In this document: positions 34,459-43,243 of the stretch, in pieces
How positions within the stretch are numbered: the first letter of the stretch is position 1
Layout of the letters: the number at the start of each line of letters is the position of its first letter
Source of the DNA: Nitrospira sp.
Lineage (GTDB): Bacteria; Nitrospirota; Nitrospiria; Nitrospirales; Nitrospiraceae
Reading direction: 5' to 3'
Assembly: GCA_018242665.1 (NCBI GenBank)
Contig: JAFEBL010000017.1
Location: 124,001-188,000 of the forward strand
Length of the DNA stretch: 64,000 nt
The notes under the pieces: generated by a model
Database searches by the model: none
What the model was told of the DNA's origin: nothing
Seen by the model: only the letters and a program-made list of their open reading frames with translations
Made by a program: the position numbers and the translations under genes

Positions 34459-35901
34459 ATGAATCAGCATTCCCTGTCTCTTACCCTTGTCGCGAGTTGT
34501 GTACTTGTGATGCTCCTCTCGCTCTCGGCCGAGGTGCAGGCCGCGGCGAAATCCGCGGCGAAGCCGGCGCCAAAACCCGCGACGGCTCCGACCTGTGAAA
34601 GCCCCTTCAAGCGCCAACGTCCGGCCGCGAAGCAATTCGACAAGATCCTGCAATCCCATGCGCGCTGGCTTGAAGATCGTGACTCCGCCGAGGGCCGCCG
34701 CGCCAATCTCTGTCATACGGACTTACGGCAACTTCGACTGGTGGGAGCCAACCTCGAGCGTATCAACCTGGAAGGGGCGACTCTCACCAGCACGAATTTA
34801 CGGACTGCCAGTCTGGTGCAAGCACACCTCAAGGGTGCCAACCTGTCCCAGGCGATGCTCGACGATGCCAACCTGGAGGGAGCGGATCTCCGCAAGGGCC
34901 TGCTGGTTAAGGCCCATCTCAACCGCGTGGCCGCCGACGAGGCGGCATTTTACGGGGCGAATCTGCAGGGGGCGCAGCTCAAGGAAGCGCTCTTGGAACG
35001 ATCGCACTTTGAAGATGCCGATTTGCAACTGGCCGATCTGAGCGGCGCCACGTTGCTGGACGGCTATTTCTACGGAGCCAATCTGTCGAGAGCCAACTTA
35101 ACGGACGCCGACCTGGCGGGCGCGGATCTGCGCCGCGCCAATCTCCGGCAGGCCACACTGCGCCGCGCCAATCTGCAGGGAGCCTTGCTGGACAACGCGG
35201 CTTTCGATGGCGCCTCACTGGTGGAGGCCGATCTGGAGAGTGCCTATCTGGATGATGCCTCCTTGGTGAACGCGGATCTGCATGAGGCGAGCCTGCGCGG
35301 GGCAGATCTTCGCTATACCCGCCTTGACGGCGCCAACCTACAGCGGACGAATCTGGAGAATGCGAATTTGGAAGGCGCGCATCTCCTCAACGCCCGGCTC
35401 GATTCAGCCACACTCACGATGACGGTGCTGTACAAGGCCAATCTGGACAACGCCAATCTACACGGTGCAGGGCTTCATCATGCCGTACTGATTGACACGC
35501 ACCTGTCACAGGCCGATCTCCGGAAAGCCGACCTCACGGAAATTTATGCTCCGAAAGCCCGCCTGCAACAGGCACGGCTCAGCGAAGCCAACCTGGAACT
35601 GGCCAACCTCGTCGCCGCCGACTTGAGTCAGGCCGATCTCAGTCACGCCGTCGTGGTTCAGACCAATCTGCAGGAAGCCACTCTTCGCGGCGCCAACTTC
35701 AGCGCTGCCGACTTGACGGGAGCCCAACTGAACAACGCCGACTTGCAGCAAACAAACTTCCGCGGGGCCAACCTCAGCGGCGCGCTGGGACTCGTCCAAG
35801 CGCAACTAGACCAGGCCTGCCTGGATGCGACCACACGCATTCCTGCGGATCTGCAGCGGCCGAAGGCCTGCCAGTCACCGCAGCCGCGGCGGAAACCCTG
35901 A
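34459..35901 (+). CDS. Exported pentapeptide-repeat protein
   Basis: 480 residues. A signal peptide (about 1-29) and an Ala/Lys/Pro-rich linker precede roughly 60 consecutive A(D/N)LxX pentapeptide repeats (about residues 85-465), which form a right-handed quadrilateral beta helix. A GAAGGAGG seven bases before the ATG fixes the start (a TTG codon immediately upstream is not needed). Repeats start NLCHTDLRQL and end FRGANLSGAL. Function unknown; because it is exported, a cytoplasmic DNA-mimic/quinolone role is unlikely, and it may be a periplasmic binding scaffold. Confidence 0.85.
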   Translation: MNQHSLSLTLVASCVLVMLLSLSAEVQAAAKSAAKPAPKPATAPTCESPFKRQRPAAKQFDKILQSHARWLEDRDSAEGRRANLCHTDLRQLRLVGANLERINLEGATLTSTNLRTASLVQAHLKGANLSQAMLDDANLEGADLRKGLLVKAHLNRVAADEAAFYGANLQGAQLKEALLERSHFEDADLQLADLSGATLLDGYFYGANLSRANLTDADLAGADLRRANLRQATLRRANLQGALLDNAAFDGASLVEADLESAYLDDASLVNADLHEASLRGADLRYTRLDGANLQRTNLENANLEGAHLLNARLDSATLTMTVLYKANLDNANLHGAGLHHAVLIDTHLSQADLRKADLTEIYAPKARLQQARLSEANLELANLVAADLSQADLSHAVVVQTNLQEATLRGANFSAADLTGAQLNNADLQQTNFRGANLSGALGLVQAQLDQACLDATTRIPADLQRPKACQSPQPRRKP

Positions 35902-36113
35902 CATGAACCTCTTCATTCCTTTTCCGGTCTCACAATCAAGGCCTGGGCCATACCTGGGCGTATCCGGGCTCATTCACGTTGCAGATCCACAAGATTGGAG
36001 GACTTAGGGTCGCCCCCCTTCTGAACTAGGTATATCGCCAGGGTCTCGCGATGAACCGCGCGCGCCATGATGAACCAGGCACAGATCCCTGGCGCGAACG
36101 AAGGGAGGACGCC

Positions 36114-36533
36114 ATGAACAGCCTACGAGCCGGTTGGGTGGCGGCGTTGTTGGTTCTTTGCCTGATGTGGCCGATCGCCGCTGTTGCTGAGACTCCGATT
36201 CCCGATGAACCGGGAGATGAATTCCTGCTCGAGCAAACCTACAATCTTGCCGTGGGATTGTTGTTTCGAGGCTATTCACTGCATGCCACTGGCCATGTGG
36301 ACTATCGCACAGCCCGCCACATTCTCGGCATCACCTACGACGATCCTGCTTCGGAAGAACCGGAGGTGGCCGCACATCCTCTCTTCTATTGGTACGATCG
36401 TTACCAGGACGGCCAGTGGGAATTGTGGATCGATCGCGAAGAAGAGGGCGATCTCGTCGATGTGACGCGTTACGATTGGCGGCAGGGAGACGATCTCGTC
36501 ACGCTCTACCCGAATTTACGGAATCCCACATGA
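36114..36533 (+). CDS. Exported hypothetical protein
   Basis: 139 residues with a clear signal peptide (MNSLRAGWVAALLVLCLMWP, ending AVAE). The mature part is acidic and aromatic (GHVDYRTARHILGITYDDP, HPLFYWYDRYQDGQWELWID, EEEGDLVDVTRYDW) with no family I recognise. AGGGAGG six bases before the ATG supports the start at 36114; an earlier start at 36051 adds a non-signal N-terminus. It lies between the pentapeptide gene and a convergent CBS gene. Confidence 0.72.
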   Translation: MNSLRAGWVAALLVLCLMWPIAAVAETPIPDEPGDEFLLEQTYNLAVGLLFRGYSLHATGHVDYRTARHILGITYDDPASEEPEVAAHPLFYWYDRYQDGQWELWIDREEEGDLVDVTRYDWRQGDDLVTLYPNLRNPT

Positions 36534-36604
36534 CGGCAGTGAATGATGATTGTGACTCTTCGTGTTCGTGAACAAGGAAGGTGATTGCCCTGCGCGACGA
36601 CCGG

Positions 36605-37039
36605 TTAGGACCAATAGGCTGACGCCTTCATGTACCCGTGCAAAAGATCGCGTCGCGCCACGACACCGACGAGCTTCTTCTCCCGCACCACCGGGAGACG
36701 AGTCACATACCGATCCTGAAACAGGTTGGCGACCTCGCTGAGCGACATGCCCTCCCGAGCCGTCAGTGGTTGCGTCGTCATGATTTCGGACGCAAGTACC
36801 TTGCGCAAATCCCGCCCGTCGATCATCGCTTGCAGCAGATCGTACTCCGTGACCAGCCCGAGCAACGTGCCGTCGTCCGCGACCACGGGCAAGCCGCCGA
36901 AGTTTTGTTTGGTCATGAGACGACCGATAGTGAGGGCATCCGTGCGAGAGGTGCAGCTGAATACGGCATCCTGCATGACTTGCCCCACCGTCAGCTGGTT
37001 CGGGTCGCAAGCCTGCGTCAATAGATCAATCCGGCGCAT
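36605..37039 (-). CDS. CBS-pair protein
   Basis: 144 residues forming a single CBS (Bateman) pair. Motif blocks: QDAVFSCTSRTDALTIGRLM with PVVADDGTLLGLVTEYDLL, and EIMTTQPLTAREGMSLSEVA with RLPVVREKKLVGVVARRDLL. Such modules bind adenosine nucleotides and gauge energy charge. GAGAGGA before the ATG marks the start. It resembles the CBS protein at 51002 in sequence and length, so the two are probably paralogues. It acts alone here, without an enzyme domain. Confidence 0.87.
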   Translation of the reverse strand: MRRIDLLTQACDPNQLTVGQVMQDAVFSCTSRTDALTIGRLMTKQNFGGLPVVADDGTLLGLVTEYDLLQAMIDGRDLRKVLASEIMTTQPLTAREGMSLSEVANLFQDRYVTRLPVVREKKLVGVVARRDLLHGYMKASAYWS

Positions 37040-37083
37040 ACGTCTTCCTCTCTCCGTCTCGGGCGAATGACCGGCCTGCGTGC

Positions 37084-37551
37084 TTACCGACGCCGTTTCA
37101 CACCAGCACGAAGCACCGTCCGCACCACATCGCGACGGGCCACGACGCCCAGAAACCGGTTGGACCCATTCACCACCGGGGCCGAAAGGAGATCGCTCTC
37201 CGTCAGCACATGTACCAACGTCGGGAGCGTGGTCTCGGGCCGCACGGAATAGGGGTTGGTGGTCATCAGCTCGTTGGCCTGCTGCTCCTTCCAGACACGG
37301 CCGGCATCAAGCGCCGACAGCAGATCATGTTCGCTGACAACGCCGAGGAGCCGCCGTGCCCTATCCACCACTGGAACGGCGTAGCCCTGCTTCACCAACA
37401 AGGCTGCCACTTTGTCGCCCTTCATCTCAGGACGCGCGGGCTGCACACGTGTGTTGAGAATATCCTTCACCGTCAGCTGCTCAAACCCTGTGCCGGCGAG
37501 TCTCTGCCCAGCCCTTCGTGTCGCCGGAGTCGCCTTTCCTGTCTTCGCCAT
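37084..37551 (-). CDS. CBS-pair protein
   Basis: 155 residues: a basic N-terminal tail, then one CBS pair (TVKDILNTRVQPARPEM with VPVVDRARRLLGVVSEHDLL, and NELMTTNPYSVRPETTLPTL with APVVNGSNRFLGVVARRDVV). AAGGAGG six bases before the ATG at 37551 fixes the start; a longer start would add 36 residues with no family character. It directly follows, on the same strand, the small exported-protein gene, and the next CBS gene is 44 bases further on, so the three may be an operon. Confidence 0.87.
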   Translation of the reverse strand: MAKTGKATPATRRAGQRLAGTGFEQLTVKDILNTRVQPARPEMKGDKVAALLVKQGYAVPVVDRARRLLGVVSEHDLLSALDAGRVWKEQQANELMTTNPYSVRPETTLPTLVHVLTESDLLSAPVVNGSNRFLGVVARRDVVRTVLRAGVKRRR

Positions 37552-37582
37552 GGAGCCTCCTTGGCCGTCTGTACCGCTGCGG

Positions 37583-38125
37583 CTACGATTCCGGCCCCGC
37601 TTCAGCGGGTAGCGGGGGACTCCGGTCCTCCGCCCAACGGATGTGCTGTGTCGTGACATGGCCGCGCCGGATTGCCACGCTCTTCATGGTGTGCGTCACG
37701 CCTCCCAGCGATGCCACCACCTCGTAGGCTCCCTCCGGCAGGTCGATGAACAGCCATGGCCCTGTGCTCTGCTCTCGAGGGATGGTCAACACCGCCGCAC
37801 CCTTGGCGTTTCGCACGGTGACTCCGACACCGGTCACAAAGGGTTTGCCGCCCGCCGTGAAGACCAGCTTCAAGGCGAACGGCGGATAGGCCGCCTCGCG
37901 CTCGACCTGCCCGATACCGGCGCTGAAGTAGCGAATCGTGCCGCTCTGAAACAACGGGATGACCTCTTTTTGCGACCCGGCATCGGCAGGAAACTCTAAT
38001 TCAATTCCGTCCCCCGTCGGCAGCACCCGTGCCACTGCCGTCCCAGCGACGGCGTTCGCACCAGTAATCCACAACATCATCGCCACAATCCCGCTCAACA
38101 ACCCCGCACGATTGGTCCGTCTCAT
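37583..38125 (-). CDS. Exported hypothetical protein
   Basis: 180 residues with a signal peptide (MRRTNRAGLLSGIVAMMLWI, ending NAVAG). The mature domain is beta-rich (GIELEFPADAGSQKEVIPLF, then FALKLVFTAGGKPFVTGVGV and the PWLFIDLPEGAYEVVASLGG segment) and looks like an Ig-like/carboxypeptidase-regulatory-type beta sandwich. AGGGAGG before the ATG at 38125 sets the start. It is divergent from the Usp gene with a 313-base control region between, and precedes two CBS genes in the same direction. Confidence 0.65.
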   Translation of the reverse strand: MRRTNRAGLLSGIVAMMLWITGANAVAGTAVARVLPTGDGIELEFPADAGSQKEVIPLFQSGTIRYFSAGIGQVEREAAYPPFALKLVFTAGGKPFVTGVGVTVRNAKGAAVLTIPREQSTGPWLFIDLPEGAYEVVASLGGVTHTMKSVAIRRGHVTTQHIRWAEDRSPPLPAEAGPES

Positions 38126-38438
38126 CTGCTCGTCCTCCCTCTGACTCATCACGCAATGGTAATGCCCGGGCCCTGCCGGATGCCGTGGCTCATGGTGGCG
38201 GGGAAACCGCAGAGGCCAACCCATAGCCGGTCGCATCGACCGGCATGTCACTGAGGCCAATTACCCCAACGAGAAGGCGGAGACTGCTGCAAAACGCCGC
38301 AATTCCAGAGCCATACACCCTGGTGTCAGATGCGGAGCATCCACACGGCCTGAAAATGGGAGACTAGATTCCATGCCGGTCCAGGCACATCCGATGCAAC
38401 CCACAGCTCAGGATCGACACCATCCTGGAGACTGACAC
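38126..38438 (+). other. Divergent control region between two stress genes
   Basis: 313 bases between the exported hypothetical gene (minus) and the Usp gene (plus). It holds a perfect palindrome (annotated at 38226). No convincing -35/-10 pair was identified and no small gene is called. Confidence 0.45.
38226..38244. promoter_or_regulatory. Palindrome in the divergent region, possible operator
   Basis: GCCGGTCG-CAT-CGACCGGC, 8-bp perfect arms with a 3-base spacer, about 100 bases upstream of the minus-strand gene start and 195 bases upstream of the plus-strand one. It could be an operator for both. Confidence 0.35.
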
Positions 38439-39344
38439 ATGAAGATGTTGATTGCTGTGGACGGATCGGAATTCGCCGAATGGAGCGTGCAGATGTTGGA
38501 GGCCATCGCCGGTCGACCGCCGGACCGCGTGACGCTGCTGCACGTCGTGGACAGCGCCGCGTTGAAATCCTCCGCTCGCAAACATGCGACCCTGTCCAAA
38601 CAAGCCATCGCCGCCATGACGAAAGCCGGCGACCAGATGTTGCGGCGCTTCGAAGGGTTGGCGAAGCTCGCACTGAAGCAGGCCACCACGAAGCCTCGCA
38701 CCGAGATCGACACCATGCTCGCGCACGGCCGCGTGGCCGACACCATTGCAAAAGTCGCGAAGCAGAAAAAGGCCGACCTGCTCGTCGTCGGCTCCCGGGG
38801 CCTGACCGATGCGGAGCACTATCTGCTCGGCAGTGTCTCGCGCAAAGTCAGCGCTCTGGCTGCGTGTCCGGTGCTCGTCGTCAAGCGGCCGTTGACAGCC
38901 CTCACGCAGGTCCTGTTTGCTGCCGACAGGTCCACACATTCCCAGGGAGCCTGCAGCTTTCTGTGCAAACGGTTTCTGCCGGATTCGGCCCATGTCGTCG
39001 TCACCTCCGTGGTCGAACCCCCGGTCACGGAACTCGCCACCAAATACCTCTCGCGGGACCAGGTGGAACAGATTACCGCCCCCAAGCGCGTAGCGGCAGA
39101 ACAGATGGTGGAAAAACTTCGAACCCGATTCATTGCCGACAACTACGCCGTCACCGCCAAGGTCCAACTCGATCATGTCACAGACGCGCTCCTTCGACAG
39201 GCCGCCTCACGCGACATCGATCTCCTGGTCGCCGGCTCGCGAGGGCTGACGGGGTCCGAGCGGCTGCAGTTGGGAAGCGTCTCGGAAACGTTGCTCAAAT
39301 ACGCGCCCTGCTCGGTGCTCATTGTGCGAGGATGGCGTGCCTGA
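38439..39344 (+). CDS. Universal stress protein, two Usp domains
   Basis: 301 residues made of two Usp domains. Domain 1: MKMLIAVDGSEFAEWSVQML to VVGSRGLTDAEHYLLGSVSR, with the ATP-binding G-loop intact. Domain 2: TQVLFAADRSTHSQGACSFL to VAGSRGLTGSERLQLGSVSE. In domain 2 the first motif reads ADRS rather than the usual DGS, perhaps weakening nucleotide binding. GGAGA precedes the ATG. The last 8 bases overlap the start of the P-type ATPase gene, implying coupled translation. Confidence 0.9.
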   Translation: MKMLIAVDGSEFAEWSVQMLEAIAGRPPDRVTLLHVVDSAALKSSARKHATLSKQAIAAMTKAGDQMLRRFEGLAKLALKQATTKPRTEIDTMLAHGRVADTIAKVAKQKKADLLVVGSRGLTDAEHYLLGSVSRKVSALAACPVLVVKRPLTALTQVLFAADRSTHSQGACSFLCKRFLPDSAHVVVTSVVEPPVTELATKYLSRDQVEQITAPKRVAAEQMVEKLRTRFIADNYAVTAKVQLDHVTDALLRQAASRDIDLLVAGSRGLTGSERLQLGSVSETLLKYAPCSVLIVRGWRA

Positions 39345-42126
39345 CCTGTCTGCACTTGAGATCTGTCGCCTGGCGCCCAGCCAAGTGTTTCGCGCTCTCA
39401 CGACGAGCCCTCAGGGACTGTCGTCGGACGACGTCCGGCGGCGGACCATCCGGGACGGGCCGAATAGCCTGCAGGCGCTGCGCCGCACTCCGTTGATCGG
39501 CCGGTTCGCGCGTCAGTTTACGCACTTTCTCGCACTCCTCCTCTGGGTCGCCGCGGGGTTGGCGTTCCTCGCCGACGCGCTGCATCAAGGCCAGGGTATG
39601 GCCACCCTCGGATGGGCGATTCTCGGCGTCATTCTCATCAATGCGGTGTTTGCATTTCTGCAGGAGTACAAAGCCGAACGTGCCGTCCAGGCCTTACGCG
39701 TCATGTTGCCGGCCAAGGCCTGGGTGATTCGCGACGGGCAGCAACAACAGATCGCCCGGAGCGAGCTCGTGCCCGGCGACGTGCTCGTGCTGGAAGAAGG
39801 CGAACAAGTGCCTGCCGATGCGCGGCTCACGGAGGCCGTCGGCCTGCGTGTCGACAACTCATCGCTCACAGGCGAATCGAAGCCCCAATCTCGAATGGCC
39901 GATGCCGTGACCGACGGCCATCCACTCGACATCGCCAATCTGGTCTTTGCCGGCACCACGGTGTTGTCCGGACATGGCCAGGGCGTGGTCTTTGCCACCG
40001 GGCTCAAAACCGAATTCGGCAAGATTGCGCGCCTCACCACATCAGTCCAGACGGGATTGAGCCCACTCCAGCAGGAGATCGTGAAAGTGACCCACGTGGT
40101 CGCCGGACTCTCGCTGGTCATGGGACTGATCTTTTTTACCATCGGCGTGGGAATGGGATTGGGTTTTTGGACTAGTGCGATTTTCGGCATCGGCATCATC
40201 GTTGCGAATGTCCCCGAAGGTCTGCTCCCGACAGTCACGCTGGCCCTCGCCATGGGCAGCCAGCGGATGGCGGCGCGCAACGCACTCATCAAGCACCTGG
40301 CCTCTGTCGAAACTCTGGGCTGCACGACCGTGATTTGCACCGACAAGACCGGCACGTTGACGGAAAACCGGATGCACGTGGACAAGCTGTACGTCGATGA
40401 CGTGATTGTAGAATCCCGAGAGGGCTGTCTCTTCAGCAGGAACCGCCTCATCAGCGCCGCCGAGGCTGAACGCTGGCGCCCGCTCTTCGATGCCATGGTG
40501 CACTGCAACAACGCCAAGCGCACGCGCCGCCCGGACGGCCGCAGCCAAGCCACCGGCGATCCCACTGAAACCGCGCTGTTGGAGTTTGCCGCCGACCACG
40601 GACTTCTCCATCGAACGCCGCTGCGTCGTATGGGGGAACTGGCGTTCGACGCGGACCGCAAACGCATGACCACGCTCCATTGGAGTGAAGGACGCCTCCT
40701 CGCCTTTACCAAAGGTGCGCCGGAATCGGTGTTGCCCCTGTGCACCAAACAGCAGGGTTCCTCGACGGCCACGACACTCACACTCGACGGGCGCAAGAAA
40801 ATCCTGACCCAAGGGCAAGCCTTTGCCCAGCAAGCCTATCGAGTGCTGGCCCTGGCGATGCGCGACGTGGAACAGGGGGTCGAGACCTTGGAAGCCGACA
40901 ACCTCGAACATGGGCTGACCTTCCTCGGGCTCGTCGCCATGATGGATCCGCCACACCGGGAGGTGCCCGACGCCATCGCCACATGCCGGCGGGCCGGAGT
41001 CCGCGTCATCATGATCACGGGCGACCATCCCTTGACCGCTCTGGCGATTGCGCGAAAGATCGGCCTGGCACAGGCATCGGTAGTGACGGACCCTGGGCGA
41101 TTTGTGCCGGTCATCGAAGGCGCGCAGATCGACGCCTTCAGCGAGGACCAGCTCCGCCGCCTGCTCACGCCCACGTCACCGGGAGAATTCGATCCGATCT
41201 TCGCCCGCATGGCGCCGCGGCACAAACTCCGTATCGTGTCGACGCTCAAGGAGATGCGCCAAGTGGTCGCCGTCACCGGCGACGGCGTGAACGATGCTCC
41301 GGCATTGAAGGCGGCGGACATCGGCATCGCCATGGGCGTCGCCGGCACGGATGTGGCCAAGGAGACGGCGTCGATGATCCTCCTGGATGACAACTTCGCC
41401 ACGATTGTCAGCGCCATCGAAGAGGGCCGGGCCGTGTTCACGAATATCCGCAAATTCATGACCTACGTCCTTGCCAGCAACGTGCCGGAAGTGGTCCCCT
41501 ATCTGGCATTCGGTCTTTCGTCCGCGCCGCTGGCCCTGACGGTTCCGCAAATTCTCGCCGTGGATCTGGGGACCGACATGGTGCCGGCGCTGGCCCTCGC
41601 GGCGGAACCTCCCCAGGGCAATGTGATGGAGGAACCGCCACGGCCCAGAACGGAACGGCTGCTCAACCGTCCCGTGCTGGTGAGAGCCTATGGCTTCCTG
41701 GGTGTGATCGAAACCACCATTGCCATGGGGGGATTTTTCCTGTATCTGCAGAGCGAGGGCTGGACATGGGGAAGCCCGCTCGATTGGAATTCGACTCTCT
41801 ACAAGGAGGCCACGACCGTCACCTTCGCCGGGATTGTCGCCGCGCAGGCAGCCAACGTGTTTGCCTGCCGGTCCGACCGCATCTCCGCGTTTCGTCTCGG
41901 TTGGTTCAGCAATCCGTGGATTGTGATCGGGCTATTCGTGGAGATCACCCTGCTGCTGATCCTCACCTATAGCCCGGTGGGACACTGGGTCCTGGGCACC
42001 GCGTCCCTCCCCGGCTGGATTTTCGTTCCTTTGATCGTGGGAGCCGTGGGACTGCTACTCGCCGACGAACTATACAAACTCATCGGCCGTCGCAGCACCA
42101 TCAGACAACCTGTGCCGGCGAAGTAA
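39337..42126 (+). CDS. Cation P-type ATPase, type IIC (Na/K-pump-like)
   Basis: 929 residues with an actuator TGESKPQ, phosphorylation ICTDKTGTLT (Asp near 336), KGAPESVL, TGDHPLTALAI and GDGVNDAPALKAAD, ten predicted helices and a C-terminal cation-ATPase domain. The M4 signature VANVPEGLLPTVTLALAMGS is characteristic of Na+,K+- or H+,K+-ATPase-type pumps, so monovalent cation transport is inferred. The GTG at 39337, after GAGGA, is favoured as start; a TTG at 39322 also opens the frame. It overlaps the Usp gene by 8 bases. A four-CBS protein follows after about 100 bases. Confidence 0.85.
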   Translation: MPDLSALEICRLAPSQVFRALTTSPQGLSSDDVRRRTIRDGPNSLQALRRTPLIGRFARQFTHFLALLLWVAAGLAFLADALHQGQGMATLGWAILGVILINAVFAFLQEYKAERAVQALRVMLPAKAWVIRDGQQQQIARSELVPGDVLVLEEGEQVPADARLTEAVGLRVDNSSLTGESKPQSRMADAVTDGHPLDIANLVFAGTTVLSGHGQGVVFATGLKTEFGKIARLTTSVQTGLSPLQQEIVKVTHVVAGLSLVMGLIFFTIGVGMGLGFWTSAIFGIGIIVANVPEGLLPTVTLALAMGSQRMAARNALIKHLASVETLGCTTVICTDKTGTLTENRMHVDKLYVDDVIVESREGCLFSRNRLISAAEAERWRPLFDAMVHCNNAKRTRRPDGRSQATGDPTETALLEFAADHGLLHRTPLRRMGELAFDADRKRMTTLHWSEGRLLAFTKGAPESVLPLCTKQQGSSTATTLTLDGRKKILTQGQAFAQQAYRVLALAMRDVEQGVETLEADNLEHGLTFLGLVAMMDPPHREVPDAIATCRRAGVRVIMITGDHPLTALAIARKIGLAQASVVTDPGRFVPVIEGAQIDAFSEDQLRRLLTPTSPGEFDPIFARMAPRHKLRIVSTLKEMRQVVAVTGDGVNDAPALKAADIGIAMGVAGTDVAKETASMILLDDNFATIVSAIEEGRAVFTNIRKFMTYVLASNVPEVVPYLAFGLSSAPLALTVPQILAVDLGTDMVPALALAAEPPQGNVMEEPPRPRTERLLNRPVLVRAYGFLGVIETTIAMGGFFLYLQSEGWTWGSPLDWNSTLYKEATTVTFAGIVAAQAANVFACRSDRISAFRLGWFSNPWIVIGLFVEITLLLILTYSPVGHWVLGTASLPGWIFVPLIVGAVGLLLADELYKLIGRRSTIRQPVPAK

Positions 42127-42228
42127 ACGCGGCCCCGTGCCTGGAAGAAGCAGGGCTCTGCATAGCCGACCACCGGTATGCGCCCGACTTTGCCGCAGCG
42201 AAACGTTCGTTGAAGAAAAGGAGCGCGT

Positions 42229-43074
42229 ATGACAACCGCATCAGGCCAACAGGTCAGCGACTACATGCACCGCCAACTGGAAGTCGTCCCCCAAGACACC
42301 TCAGTCGTCAGTGTCGCCGCGAGAATGAGAACCCACAGCATCGGGTCTGTCCTGATCGAATCCTTCGATCGCCCGCATAACGATTGCCGTATCGCCGGCA
42401 TCGTCACCGAAACCGACCTGGTCTCGAAAGTCCTGGCACAAGGCCGAGTCCCGTCCCGCACCAGCGTGGCGGACATCATGAGCAGCCCGCTCATCACCAT
42501 CGCCCCGAACCGTCCGATGGTCGATGCCAGCCATGTCATGCAAACCAAGAACGTGCGGCACCTGGTCGTGACCGAAGGGGCGGACGTGCTTGGCGTCATC
42601 TCAATCCGCGACCTGGTGCGGCACTTCGTCGATGCCGACGGGGGACCGGTACAGGCGCTGACGAATGTCTACCGCCCGCTGAGCGTCCTGATGAAAACTG
42701 CCATTGAGACCATCGGCAGCGAGGACACCGCGCTGGCCGCAGCTCAGCGCATGACTGAGAAACATATCGGCGCCCTCTTCGTCATCGAGGCCGATGAATT
42801 GGTGGGCATCATCACCGAGGGCGATCTGGTCCGCAAACTCCTCGCCTATCAGCTTGACCCGGAGGCGATGCGCGTCGGCGCGCTGATGAACTCGCCGCTC
42901 CTCGATATCGACATCAATCGCACGATCCGGGACGCCAGTGAGCGGATGGCGGCGAAACGCATCCGGCATCTGGCCGTCACTGAGCATGAGAAGGTCGTCG
43001 GGGTGCTCTCGATCCGGGACCTGGTCAAGATGGTCGCGATTCGGGACCGTCCGGATTTCCTCCGCCGAGCCTGA
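42229..43074 (+). CDS. Four-CBS-domain protein
   Basis: 281 residues consisting of two Bateman modules (four CBS domains). Repeated blocks are VSDYMHRQLEVVPQDTSVVS, SIRDLVRHFVDADG, SVLMKTAIETIGSEDTALAA and RHLAVTEHEKVVGVLSIRDL, each with the IxTExDLV- or SIRDLV-type nucleotide-contact segment. It probably senses AMP/ATP ratio. AAGAAAAGGAG precedes the ATG. Position just after the Usp-ATPase pair suggests that it reports energy status to that module. A terminator-like hairpin follows. Confidence 0.87.
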   Translation: MTTASGQQVSDYMHRQLEVVPQDTSVVSVAARMRTHSIGSVLIESFDRPHNDCRIAGIVTETDLVSKVLAQGRVPSRTSVADIMSSPLITIAPNRPMVDASHVMQTKNVRHLVVTEGADVLGVISIRDLVRHFVDADGGPVQALTNVYRPLSVLMKTAIETIGSEDTALAAAQRMTEKHIGALFVIEADELVGIITEGDLVRKLLAYQLDPEAMRVGALMNSPLLDIDINRTIRDASERMAAKRIRHLAVTEHEKVVGVLSIRDLVKMVAIRDRPDFLRRA

Positions 43075-43080
43075 TCCGCC

Positions 43081-43109
43081 GGCCGCAAGGATCATGGCTC
43101 CTTGCGGCC
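43081..43109 (+). terminator. Terminator-like hairpin after the four-CBS gene
   Basis: Perfect 11-bp inverted repeat GGCCGCAAGGA / TCCTTGCGGCC with a 7-base loop starting 7 bases after the stop. No clear T-run follows directly (TTTTGATT is about 21 bases further), so a factor-independent terminator is likely but not certain. Confidence 0.5.
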
Positions 43110-43243
43110 GCATTCGGCTCGGACCCATGTTTTGATTGCGCCCGCCAGCCGTGAACGGTAGACTTCCCCTATACGTGTTGTTCCCAGGCCTTCGCGCAGA
43201 CGGACCGAATCACTCGCCCCCTCTTGAATGAATGGAGCCGCAG

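Noticed and set aside
34459-35901. Possible quinolone-resistance (Qnr/MfpA-type) pentapeptide protein
   Set aside because: A signal peptide and linker make it exported; a cytoplasmic gyrase-mimic role does not fit.
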